From Sporosarcina jeotgali (lineage in GTDB: Bacteria; Bacillota; Bacilli; Bacillales_A; Planococcaceae): a DNA stretch of 64,000 nt. Where the stretch lies: NCBI RefSeq assembly GCF_033304595.1, contig NZ_CP116341.1, positions 787,001 to 851,000 on the forward strand. Reading direction: 5' to 3'. How positions within the stretch are numbered: position 1 is the first letter of the stretch; every line of letters begins with the position of its first letter. The notes below the pieces were generated by a model that saw nothing but the letters and a program-made list of their open reading frames with translations, was not told the origin of the DNA and searched no databases. Below, piece by piece: positions 1 to 7,487 of this stretch. A program made the position numbers and the translations under genes.

Positions 1-288
1 GGAATGCTCGTAGGATTCGCAATGTACGGGGCACTTCTAGACAACGTAGGCGGGCGGAATGTGTGGCTGGACCGGCTGCTGATTGATGCCCAGCATCAGC
101 GGCGAGGATACGGGCGCCGGTTCACCGAACTGCTGATTGCGCGGCTAGAAGTGGAATACGGGAAACAGCCGATATACTTGAGTGTCTATGAGGAGAATGC
201 GAGCGCGAGAAAACTGTACGAGTCACTCGGGTTTCAATTTATCAATGAGTATGACGCAGACGGGGAATTGATTTATCGAAAAAAGTAA
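1..288 (+). CDS. GNAT family N-acetyltransferase, 5'-truncated by window edge
   Basis: The frame is open to the first base of the window, so only the C-terminal ~95 residues are visible. They carry the GNAT acetyl-CoA binding motif: 'LDRLLIDAQHQRRGYGRR' gives the Q/R-x-x-G-x-G/R pyrophosphate loop. A later segment, 'LSVYEENASARKLYESLGF', is the usual motif B region in which the Asn and Tyr contact CoA. The protein probably acetylates a small molecule or an amino group in the cytoplasm; the substrate cannot be read from the sequence. It ends at TAA 286-288 and converges on the broken DUF4188 gene, with a shared hairpin terminator between them. Family call is firm, function open. Confidence 0.85.
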   Translation, partial: GMLVGFAMYGALLDNVGGRNVWLDRLLIDAQHQRRGYGRRFTELLIARLEVEYGKQPIYLSVYEENASARKLYESLGFQFINEYDADGELIYRKK

Positions 289-418
289 ACTCAACTCAAT
301 AAGAAAAGCGGCCTCCCTACCGGGAAAGCCGCTTTTTTGCCGTCTGTTGTTCAAGTGTAATCGGCATGTACTCCGTCACTTTGCCTAGCCCATATTGGGG
401 CGTGTTGACATATACGGA
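271..418. repeat. Left copy of a ~148-bp duplicated segment flanking the ATPase/TOPRIM cassette
   Basis: This segment holds the last codons of the GNAT gene, the shared terminator and the last ~33 codons of the DUF4188 gene. It recurs in the same orientation at 3352-3500 with, by my hand alignment, about 10 substitutions and one 1-nt indel. The two copies bracket the two-gene cassette at 1183-3060. Confidence 0.85.
304..338. terminator. Shared hairpin terminator between GNAT gene and DUF4188 pseudogene
   Basis: AAAAGCGGC (304-312) pairs with GCCGCTTTT (328-336), with a T run to 338 on the + strand and an A run on the left arm that gives T's on the - strand. It can therefore serve both convergent genes. 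The DUF4188 stop codon (317-319) lies inside the loop. A near copy of this hairpin lies at 3386-3420. Confidence 0.8.
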
Positions 419-779
419 TTCATATTGACCTTTGGAAATTTTATACGTTTCATGGTAGATACCGACTGCATCATTCTTGGAGGTAAGCCGGTTGAACTTT
501 CAGGTGCTTTCCGTTCTTCGAATAGGCGAGCAGATCGTCGAGGGACCGCCAATACTGGATCAGTGCGGTAGTGCGCAGCTCGAAGTAATTTTCGGCGGAA
601 TGAAAACCAAGTTCTTTTTTATGTGTATACAATTCTTTTATCATGCCTGGCATTGCAAGAAAAACAGGCAGCCATCTGTGGACGGAAAGCCTTTTATTGA
701 TACGCATACCGATGATAAAGACCACGATGTCCTCCGAGTTGTCGGCTGTATGCCTGCCGTGTAAAATAGATGATGGCAT
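317..779 (-). pseudogene. DUF4188 (monooxygenase-like) gene, frameshifted
   Basis: Reading the - strand from ATG 777-779, the product shows the DUF4188 pattern: 'VVFIIGMRINKRLSVHRWLPV', then 'MPGMIKELY', then 'TTALIQYWRSLDDLLAYSKNGKHLK'. The frame then slips and hits TGA at 471-473 after 102 codons. The missing C-terminus is present in another frame: 'FNRLTSKNDAVGIYHETYK' through 'YVNTPQYGLGK' to a TAG at 317-319. Compared with the family, about three or four codons between HLK and FNR are lost, consistent with a deletion of roughly 10-11 bp near 485-500. Its promoter side abuts the AT-rich defence cassette. The family is a ferredoxin-like small haem/monooxygenase-like fold; no function is claimed for the broken copy. 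Confidence 0.75.
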
Positions 780-1182
780 GAAGTTAATCCTCCTTCGCTT
801 AGTCCTGTACCGCGTTTTTATCCACCACTATATCTCGTTTTCATCCCGCGTATGGTCACTAATTGATTTTTGTAGTGTTGAAAGAATGAGAATGGATAAG
901 CATCTTACAGGGGGAAGCTAGGTATTTATGATCTGTTTGTTGATTCTTGCACAGTTTGAATCACCATTGAACTTTGTACACGATTTATTTAAGAATTTAT
1001 CTCGGATTACCTATTAGTTTAATGTACAAACCACTTCTACAGCGAAGGCTAAGTAATTCAGGTATAATAATATCTAAGAAAAGCAAGTGTCTACCTTTGT
1101 CGTTTTTTTATTATCGAAAAAGACAGTGGTTTACGTAATAATGCGTTATGATTAATAAAAGTGCTTTACAAGGAGGTTGACG
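780..1182 (+). other. Gene-free leader upstream of the ATPase/TOPRIM cassette
   Basis: No supported gene. The stretch becomes clearly AT-rich from about 900. A TATAAT at 1063-1068 could be a -10 box for the cassette, but I see no convincing -35 at 16-18 bp. The Shine-Dalgarno AGGAGG at 1171-1176 belongs to the next gene. Confidence 0.5.
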
Positions 1183-2301
1183 ATGAGCCAGCTAACATCT
1201 GCACATATTAAATATTATCGCGGACTGCAAGATATTGATATCAAGGAACTAACCGCTGTCAATATTTTTGTTGGTGAAAATAACAGCGGTAAAACATCTA
1301 TATTGGAAGCAATTCAATTAATGTCCAACCCACTGTCATTGAGAGAATTTCGCTCGGTATCAAGAATGAGAGAGCGCTTTTTTGTTGGACACAGATATAC
1401 CTCATCTGAGGAATTGATCTCTTGGATGTTTTCATTAAATCGGGATAAACAGCGTGAAAATATTTGTTTGGCATTCGAACTGGATTCAAATTACTTTAAC
1501 TTAAAATATTCATTGCATGAAGAAGAATACATTGTTATCGGAACGGATAACTTATCAACTGATACCAATGAAGTGCAAGAGGACACGTATTATAGGGAAG
1601 ATACAGTAAAACAATTAACTATCGATGTAGAAGTTAAAAAAAATCAAAAAGAAGCTATTACTGAAAAATATATTTTTAATGAATTTAAACCACAAGAGTT
1701 CCAATTACTAGAACAAAGAAAAGAGATATTTTCATCCTCTTTTATTTCGGCCATGGATCACCGCATACAACCTTTATCACCTTTGCTTGTGAATGAATTG
1801 ATTAAAAGTGGAGACAGACCCAAATTTATAGAAGCCTTACAACAATTTGACCCTCAAATCAGTGGGATTGAACTATTGATGGATACAACATCTCGTCGAA
1901 AGTCTGCTCCGGTACCTTACATTCAACACGAAACGCTTGGATTAGTTCCTGTATCAATATTTGGAGATGGTCTAAGAAAAGCATTATTAATCGCCTCTCG
2001 GATAGTGCGTTCTGAAAATAGTGTACTTCTAATAGATGAACTCGAAACTGGTATTCATACGAAGTTACTCCCGACCTTTTTTAAATGGGTTATTCAAATG
2101 TGTAAGGACTATAATGTGCAAATTATTGCGACGACACATAGTCTTGAAGCTTTAGATGGTATGCTTCAAGCCAATTCTAATGATGTCAATCGGTTAACTG
2201 TTTATCGGTTGGAAAGTGATGAGGAAAAGACGAAAATTCGTCATTTTACAGGGGATCAGTTGAAAAAGTTACGCTATACGCTTGGACAGGATGTGCGATA
2301 A
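1183..2301 (+). CDS. AAA/ABC-type ATPase of a two-gene OLD/PARIS-like module
   Basis: A 372-residue P-loop ATPase of the AAA_15/AAA_21 (SMC/OLD-like) kind. The Walker A is 'GENNSGKTS' near residue 31. An ABC-type signature-like segment 'IFGDGLRKALLIASRI' lies near 262. Walker B is 'SVLLIDELETGIH' near 284, followed by the H-loop 'IIATTHSLEAL' near 317. The central ~150 residues are a family-variable insertion. I start at ATG 1183 because AGGAGG ends at 1176; the in-frame TTG at 1177 would overlap the ribosome binding site. The TAA abuts the ATG of the next gene, so the two are translationally coupled. Codon use is far more A/T-rich than in flanking genes, suggesting horizontal transfer. The pairing with a separate TOPRIM protein resembles PARIS (AriA/AriB) and OLD nucleases. 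The anti-phage role is inference. Confidence 0.85.
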   Translation: MSQLTSAHIKYYRGLQDIDIKELTAVNIFVGENNSGKTSILEAIQLMSNPLSLREFRSVSRMRERFFVGHRYTSSEELISWMFSLNRDKQRENICLAFELDSNYFNLKYSLHEEEYIVIGTDNLSTDTNEVQEDTYYREDTVKQLTIDVEVKKNQKEAITEKYIFNEFKPQEFQLLEQRKEIFSSSFISAMDHRIQPLSPLLVNELIKSGDRPKFIEALQQFDPQISGIELLMDTTSRRKSAPVPYIQHETLGLVPVSIFGDGLRKALLIASRIVRSENSVLLIDELETGIHTKLLPTFFKWVIQMCKDYNVQIIATTHSLEALDGMLQANSNDVNRLTVYRLESDEEKTKIRHFTGDQLKKLRYTLGQDVR

Positions 2302-3060
2302 ATGAAGAAACATTATTACTTTATCGTAGAGGGTGTTCATGATACCGCTGCAATTGGTCGGTTTTTAAAACAGTTTAATCTTTCGCGTATTCAACGGATT
2401 GAAAAGCTAGATCCTTTTTGGGAGCGGACAATTCCGAAGTCATTTCCACATGAGGGAGATTTACTTAAAAGGGTGCCAGTTCCGATGTATTTCCAAAATG
2501 ATGTGATATCTGTCGCTATACAGACGGCGGGTAGTGATTCTCTTATTGCAGCTACATTTAATGGATTGGTAAATATCGATTATGACGAATTATCCGGGAT
2601 TGCAGTTTTTTGTGATGCGGATGAAAAAGTAGCTGAAGAACGCTTTGAACAAGTTTATCAATCATTACTAAAAAGTTCCGAATATGAAATGAAGGTATTT
2701 ATAGAAAATGTACAATTTAACCGAATAAAACATCATCCTACAAAGTTTGGGATTTTCGTATTTCCAAATAATGAGGATAGCGGAACACTGGAACAATTGC
2801 TATTGGAGGGGGGAGAAGCTGCATACCCCGACTTGTTACATTCTGCGAAGAAGTATGTGGACGAAGTATCAGCTATATATAAACGCAAATGGACACAATC
2901 AAGTGAAGTAAAAGTTTTGTTTGGCGTTGCTGCAAATATATTAAAACCAGGTAAGGCAAACCAAGTCTCAATACAGGATAATGATTGGATTGGAACGAAA
3001 ACTATTGAACAGACAAATCAAATCAAATTAAAAAAATTTTTATCGGATATCCTTCAATAG
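2302..3060 (+). CDS. TOPRIM-like DUF3226-type protein, partner of the ATPase
   Basis: A 252-residue protein with a TOPRIM-like pattern. The N-terminal strand carries the invariant Glu ('YYFIVEGVHDTAAIGRFL', Glu near residue 9). A later strand carries the acidic pair ('GIAVFCDADEKVAEERF', near 101-115). 'FGIFVFPNNEDSGTLEQLL' near 152 is the hallmark of DUF3226 proteins. No membrane segment or signal peptide. Its ATG follows directly on the TAA of the ATPase gene without a good Shine-Dalgarno, so coupling is likely. By analogy with AriB of PARIS and the TOPRIM half of OLD proteins, it may be a metal-dependent nuclease or effector held in check by the ATPase. That is inference: DUF3226 is not DUF4435, and catalytic activity is not shown by the sequence alone. 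Confidence 0.75.
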   Translation: MKKHYYFIVEGVHDTAAIGRFLKQFNLSRIQRIEKLDPFWERTIPKSFPHEGDLLKRVPVPMYFQNDVISVAIQTAGSDSLIAATFNGLVNIDYDELSGIAVFCDADEKVAEERFEQVYQSLLKSSEYEMKVFIENVQFNRIKHHPTKFGIFVFPNNEDSGTLEQLLLEGGEAAYPDLLHSAKKYVDEVSAIYKRKWTQSSEVKVLFGVAANILKPGKANQVSIQDNDWIGTKTIEQTNQIKLKKFLSDILQ

Positions 3061-3072
3061 AAGGTTAGGCAG

Positions 3073-3106
3073 AAGAACTGGTGTTATTCAGTTCTTTTCT
3101 TTTTAT
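3073..3106 (+). terminator. Terminator of the ATPase/TOPRIM cassette
   Basis: AAGAACTG (3073-3080) pairs with CAGTTCTT (3089-3096) and is followed by a T-rich tail. It lies 12 nt after the TAG of the TOPRIM gene. Confidence 0.75.
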
Positions 3107-3351
3107 CAAAATTGTTCTACAAACTATCTTGCTAACAGCTTGCCTAACATATCTGTTAAAAACAAGATAGAAGGATGGGATTTTTTTTAAGGGATTTGCA
3201 ACGTAAGAAACTTTCGAGTTTGGTTAATAGTTGTATTAGCAAATAGTATTCAAAATTACTAGTTGTTTACAAATCCTTCATCAATGCATTATATAGCTGT
3301 CGTCACAGGCAACCATAAGAGAGCATTTAAAAAGTTTAATACCAGTTATGA
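3107..3351. other. AT-rich gene-free tail of the inserted region
   Basis: No open reading frame, RNA signature or inverted repeat that I can support. Base composition matches the cassette rather than the chromosome to the right. Includes a T run at 3180-3189. Confidence 0.4.
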
Positions 3352-3500
3352 ATTTATCGAAAAAAATAAACCCAACTCAATAAGTAAAGCGGCCTCCCTA
3401 CCGGGAAAGCCGCTTTTTTTGCTGTCTGTTGTTCAAGTGTAACCGGCATGTACCCCGTCGCTTTGTCTAGCCCATATAGGGGCATGTTGACATATACGGA
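3352..3500. repeat. Right copy of the ~148-bp duplicated segment
   Basis: About 93% identical to 271-418 by hand alignment, same orientation. It contains the 3' tail of GNAT and the 3' end of the DUF4188 gene, here reading VYVNMPLYGLDKATGYMP on the - strand. An extra T in the hairpin tail shifts the final codons. It is an orphan fragment without the body of either gene. Confidence 0.85.
3386..3420. terminator. Second copy of the GNAT/DUF4188 terminator hairpin
   Basis: AAAGCGGC (3386-3393) pairs with GCCGCTTT (3409-3416), with a T run to 3420. It now acts as an extra barrier between the cassette and the Tat operon. Confidence 0.7.
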
Positions 3501-3626
3501 CAACCTTTTTAATTGAACCAATATCCTACATAACTTTCCCCAGACTCTCAGGAAAATTCCAAGAAGAGACTAAATCGCTAACCAACTGGTCAAACTGGCA
3601 GTAACGAAGCTATAGGAGGAGAACAT

Positions 3627-4382
3627 GTGGACAATCCTAAAAAGGGTACTTCCAGAAGAGACTTTTTGAAAACAAGTGGTATTGCAGCGGGGGCGCTCGT
3701 CGGCGGCGGGGTGCTCGGCGGTCTTGTCGGCTATAATGCGAAAGGCGGGAACGGCAAGTCGGGAGGAGAACAGACAAAAGATCCTGCGAACAAGCATGAG
3801 ATGCAGACACGGGGACTGATGTTCTTCCAGAATCCTGAAGAATTCAATGTGCTGTCCCAAGCGACTGAAAGGATTTTTCCTGAAGACGACCTGGGGCCGG
3901 GTGCCATTGGCTTGGGCGTCCCTTATTTCATAGATAACCAGCTTGCGGGCAACTACGGCAGCAATGCGAAGGAATATATGCAGGGACCGTTTTTCAATGG
4001 GGAAGCGACACAAGGCTATCAGAGCCGGCTGACCCGGGCTGAAATCTTCCGCCAAGGAATTGCGCTGATGGATGAGGAAGCCAATAAACGCTTCAAAAAG
4101 AACTTCACCGATCTTGAAGGCGGACAGATGGATGAAATCTTGACGGATTTCCAAAAGAATCAGATCGATATGAAAGGTGTTTCATCCGAATTCTTCTTTA
4201 AACTGCTTCGGCAGGCCACGCTGGAAGGTGCGTATGCGGATCCGATCTACAACGGGAATGCCAATATGGAAGGGTGGAAGATGAAAGGGTTCCCAGGACA
4301 TCAGATGGCGTATATCAATGTAATAGAAGATGAGAAGTTCCAGGTCATTGAACCTAAATCGATTAGCAGCATGCAACATTAA
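3627..4382 (+). CDS. Gluconate 2-dehydrogenase-type gamma subunit with Tat signal
   Basis: A 251-residue protein of the gluconate 2-dehydrogenase subunit 3 family. It has a twin-arginine signal peptide: 'SRRDFLKTSGIAAGALVGGG' near residues 9-28, with the RRDFLK core and a moderate hydrophobic stretch. The start is GTG 3627, placed 6 nt after AGGAGGA; an ATG at 3625 is out of frame. In this family the small subunit carries the Tat signal and escorts the flavoprotein across the membrane as a folded complex. That fits the next gene (GMC flavoprotein, 15 nt downstream) and tatA/tatC immediately after, so this is a self-contained export operon. The third subunit of classical enzymes, a multihaem cytochrome c, is not present in the operon. 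Confidence 0.85.
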   Translation: MDNPKKGTSRRDFLKTSGIAAGALVGGGVLGGLVGYNAKGGNGKSGGEQTKDPANKHEMQTRGLMFFQNPEEFNVLSQATERIFPEDDLGPGAIGLGVPYFIDNQLAGNYGSNAKEYMQGPFFNGEATQGYQSRLTRAEIFRQGIALMDEEANKRFKKNFTDLEGGQMDEILTDFQKNQIDMKGVSSEFFFKLLRQATLEGAYADPIYNGNANMEGWKMKGFPGHQMAYINVIEDEKFQVIEPKSISSMQH

Positions 4383-4397
4383 GGAGGATGACGGACG

Positions 4398-6110
4398 TTG
4401 GCAAAAACACTTGATAAAGTAGATGTAGTAACGGTAGGAGTCGGTTGGACAGGCGGTATCATTGCGGCTGAATGTGCAAAGCAGGGCATGAAAGTCCGCG
4501 GATTGGAGCGAGGAAAAGAACGGGGAACGAAAAACTATGCAATGATTCACGATGAATACCGGTATGCGATCCGCTACGAACTGATGCAGGATCTCTCACG
4601 GGAAACGATTACGTTCCGCAACAATTTGAAGATGCGTCCTTTGCCAATGCGGCAGATGGGTTCTTTCCTGCTGGGGGAAAATCTCGGGGGAGCGGGCACT
4701 CACTGGAATGGGATGACGTATCGCTTCCTGCCCTATGATTTTCAAATCAAGACGGAGACGGAGAAGAAGTACGGGAAAAACAAACTATCTTCCGACTACC
4801 TCCTGCAGGATTGGGGGATCACTTATGATGAGTTGGAACCTTATTTCGATAAATTCGAGAAGACGATCGGACTGTCAGGAGAAGATACGAATCCATTCTG
4901 GGGGAAACGTACATCGGACTTCCCGACGCCTCCTATGAAAAAGACCCCATTATTGAAAAAGTTTGAGAAAGCGACGAAAGACCTTGGGTATCATCCCTAT
5001 ATGGTGCCTTCCGCTAACCTTTCGGAACCGTACGAGAACCCGGATGGCTCAAAAATCAACGCCTGCCAGTATTGCGGATTCTGTGAACGGTTCGGCTGTG
5101 AGTATGGTGCAAAATCCTCGCCCGAAGTGACAGTCGTTCCAGCAGCGCTCAAAACTGGAAATTACGATATCACGTTCCACGCAAACGTCGTGGAAGTCTT
5201 GAAAAAAGGAAACAAAGTAACTGGTGTCCGCTATATCGACACGCAGACTGGCGAAGAATTCATCCAGCCGGCAGATGTCGTTGTCCTGACAAGTTACATT
5301 ATGAACAATGCGAAATTGCTGATGGTTTCGGACATCGGAGAACAGTATGACCCGAATACAGGAAAGGGCACGCTCGGGAAAAATTATTGCTACCAAATTG
5401 AGCCAGGGGCAACCGGGTTCTTTGACGACCAGATGAATGTGTTCATGGGAGCGGGTGCTCTTGGAATGACAATCGATGACTTCAATGGCGACAGCTTTGA
5501 CCATTCCAATGAAGGGTTCATTCACGGGGCAAGTATTTCGTTCACACAATCGGGAACACGCCCTATTTTGAGTAATCCTGTTCCGTCCGATGTACCTGTA
5601 TGGGGAGCGGAATTCAAGAAAGCGTCCATCGAAAACTATACACGATCACTTTCCGTATTCGGCCAAGGGGCTTCCATGCCTCATAAGAATAACTACTTGG
5701 CACTCGACTCGAATTATAAAGACAGATACGGCGTCCCTCTTTTACAGATGACGTATAACTTCACCGAACAGGACCGCAATCTCCATAAATTCATAACGGA
5801 TAAAACAGTGAAAATCATGAAGGAAATGGGCGCGAAAAAAACTGAGGGCGGTAATCCACTGACTGATTATGATATCGTGCCGTATCAATCGACACACAAT
5901 ACGGGCGGGACGACGATGGGTGCCGATCCGAATACGAGCGTCGTCAATAACTATTTACAGCATTGGGATATGGAAAACCTGTTTGTCGTCGGAGCAGGAA
6001 ACTTCAATCATAATAGCGGGTATAATCCGACAGCTACGGTTGGGGCACTCGCGTATCGTACAGCGGAAGGAATCCAAAAATATCGTGAAAAGGGCGGCAT
6101 GCTCGCCTGA
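4398..6110 (+). CDS. GMC family oxidoreductase, gluconate 2-dehydrogenase-like flavoprotein
   Basis: A 570-residue FAD-dependent GMC-type oxidoreductase. The N-terminal dinucleotide fold reads 'VVTVGVGWTGGIIAAECAKQG', a GxGxxG variant. A Cys-rich segment, 'CQYCGFCERFGCEYGAK', lies near residue 222. The C-terminal active-site block reads 'STHNTGGTTMGADPNTSVV', then 'VVGAGNFNHNSGYNPTATVG', with the conserved His/Asn of GMC enzymes. It has no signal of its own and is probably carried out by the Tat-tagged subunit encoded just upstream. The start is TTG 4398, about 10 nt after AAGGAGG. It likely oxidises a sugar acid or polyol at the outer face of the membrane; the substrate is unknown. The electron acceptor is unclear because no cytochrome subunit follows. 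Confidence 0.85.
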   Translation: MAKTLDKVDVVTVGVGWTGGIIAAECAKQGMKVRGLERGKERGTKNYAMIHDEYRYAIRYELMQDLSRETITFRNNLKMRPLPMRQMGSFLLGENLGGAGTHWNGMTYRFLPYDFQIKTETEKKYGKNKLSSDYLLQDWGITYDELEPYFDKFEKTIGLSGEDTNPFWGKRTSDFPTPPMKKTPLLKKFEKATKDLGYHPYMVPSANLSEPYENPDGSKINACQYCGFCERFGCEYGAKSSPEVTVVPAALKTGNYDITFHANVVEVLKKGNKVTGVRYIDTQTGEEFIQPADVVVLTSYIMNNAKLLMVSDIGEQYDPNTGKGTLGKNYCYQIEPGATGFFDDQMNVFMGAGALGMTIDDFNGDSFDHSNEGFIHGASISFTQSGTRPILSNPVPSDVPVWGAEFKKASIENYTRSLSVFGQGASMPHKNNYLALDSNYKDRYGVPLLQMTYNFTEQDRNLHKFITDKTVKIMKEMGAKKTEGGNPLTDYDIVPYQSTHNTGGTTMGADPNTSVVNNYLQHWDMENLFVVGAGNFNHNSGYNPTATVGALAYRTAEGIQKYREKGGMLA

Positions 6111-6135
6111 TTGACAGAGGAGGTACAGGACAGCG

Positions 6136-6336
6136 ATGAATCTAGCAGCGATTGGCGTACCGGGTTTAATTATCATTCTTGTGATTGTCCTCATATTGTT
6201 CGGGCCTCGCAAATTGCCTGAAGTCGGTTCGGCGGTGGGTAAGACATTATCCGAGTTCAAAAAGTCAGCAAAAGACATTATGGAGGATGACGAAGACAAA
6301 TCTGCCGTCAAGAAAACTTCAGACACTGAGAAGTAG
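6136..6336 (+). CDS. tatA: Sec-independent protein translocase TatA
   Basis: A 66-residue TatA/E protein. It has one N-terminal membrane helix (residues ~5-22), then the '[23 protein letters not shown]' hinge and amphipathic helix, and a charged tail. Its RBS is GAGGAGG upstream of ATG 6136. It forms the oligomeric pore for folded Tat substrates and lies between its probable substrate operon and tatC, an arrangement that suggests a dedicated TatAC pair like the substrate-linked pairs of B. subtilis. Confidence 0.93.
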   Translation: MNLAAIGVPGLIIILVIVLILFGPRKLPEVGSAVGKTLSEFKKSAKDIMEDDEDKSAVKKTSDTEK

Positions 6337-6344
6337 GTGAGACG

Positions 6345-7229
6345 ATGGATCCGTATGGAGATCATAATCGGAAAATATTAAGTCCTTTGGACAAGATAGA
6401 TAAGATGAAACCGGAAGCCCCCACAGAGACGAAGCCGACTGCAGTCGATGCGGAAGTTCCGCAAACACCGGAGATACCGAAGCAGGAGGAACCGCAAAGC
6501 GAATTACCTGATGTGCAAGAAGGGGAAAACCCCAGTCTTGTGGAGCATTTAAGTGAACTGCGGAAACAGCTGATCAAAAGCTTGGCTGTTTTCCTGCTGT
6601 TCTTCATTGCAGCATTCAGTACTATCAATGTATGGTTCCCTTATATCACGCGGGGATATAAGCTGATTATTTTGAGTCCGATGGAAGTGATTTCGTTTTA
6701 CACAACCATTTCAGCTGCACTCGCATTTGGACTTTCAGTTCCATTCCTTTGCCATTTCTTATGGCAGTTTGTGAAACCGGGGCTCAATGAAAAGGAGAGT
6801 CGTTTCCTGAGTCTTTACTCACCTGCGATCCTTCTATTATTCGTTACCGGACTGGTATTCGGATACTACGTGGTGAACCCGCTAAGCTATAACTTCCTAG
6901 TCAATCTTGGGAAGATGAATTTCGATGTAATGGTATCAGCACAAGAGTATGCCCGCTTCCTCCTATTGACCACGATGCCGATCGGGTTACTTTTCGAATT
7001 ACCCGTCGTTGCGTTATTTCTCTCAGCAATCGGCATCCTCACTTCAGGTTCCATGAAAAAGGTGAGGAAATGGTCGTATGTAGTGCTCGGCGTCATCTCG
7101 GCGCTAATAACGCCTCCAGACTTTTTCAGTCAGCTTATTATTCTTATTCCGATGATCGGTTTGTATGAAGCGAGTATATTCCTCGTCATGAGAACTGAAA
7201 AGCGTCTGCAGGCTGTCGATGCAGCTTAG
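6345..7229 (+). CDS. tatC: Twin-arginine translocase subunit TatC with long acidic N-terminal extension
   Basis: A 294-residue protein. TatC proper starts near residue 65 ('SLVEHLSELRKQLIKS', the conserved N-terminal motif) and shows six membrane segments. The family's conserved periplasmic Pro/Phe and loop residues are visible in 'FLCHFLWQFVKPGLNEKE', with the functionally important Glu. TatC binds the RR signal peptide. The first ~60 residues are Pro/Glu/Thr-rich and not part of the usual ~240-250 residue protein. The ATG at 6345 has an AGGTGAG Shine-Dalgarno overlapping the tatA stop, so the extension is probably translated. Confidence 0.9.
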   Translation: MDPYGDHNRKILSPLDKIDKMKPEAPTETKPTAVDAEVPQTPEIPKQEEPQSELPDVQEGENPSLVEHLSELRKQLIKSLAVFLLFFIAAFSTINVWFPYITRGYKLIILSPMEVISFYTTISAALAFGLSVPFLCHFLWQFVKPGLNEKESRFLSLYSPAILLLFVTGLVFGYYVVNPLSYNFLVNLGKMNFDVMVSAQEYARFLLLTTMPIGLLFELPVVALFLSAIGILTSGSMKKVRKWSYVVLGVISALITPPDFFSQLIILIPMIGLYEASIFLVMRTEKRLQAVDAA

Positions 7230-7269
7230 GACTCAATCTATTCAGATTGTGCATTAATTCTCGCAAGAA

Positions 7270-7307
7270 AAGCCAGTCACCTAAACTCTGTGACTGGCTT
7301 ATTTTAT
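7270..7307 (+). terminator. Terminator after tatC
   Basis: AAGCCAGTCAC (7270-7280) pairs perfectly with GTGACTGGCTT (7290-7300), followed by ATTTTAT. Confidence 0.85.
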
Positions 7308-7487
7308 GGTCCGGTTATTGGGCATGGACATATGCCTCAATGCTACGGAAGGTTTTATTTAAGGACATATTGTCCGAATAGTTATTATGATTGAATCCAT
7401 TTTCTTTCGGGAATAGGAACAGGCACGCCTGAAACCGATTCCTTTCAAGGTAGGACGGTTTCAACTATTCCGAAGGGGGATTGCATC

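Noticed and set aside
643-921. 92-codon + strand frame between the GNAT gene and the defence cassette
   Set aside because: It lies largely antisense to the DUF4188 gene, has no RBS and no recognisable features.
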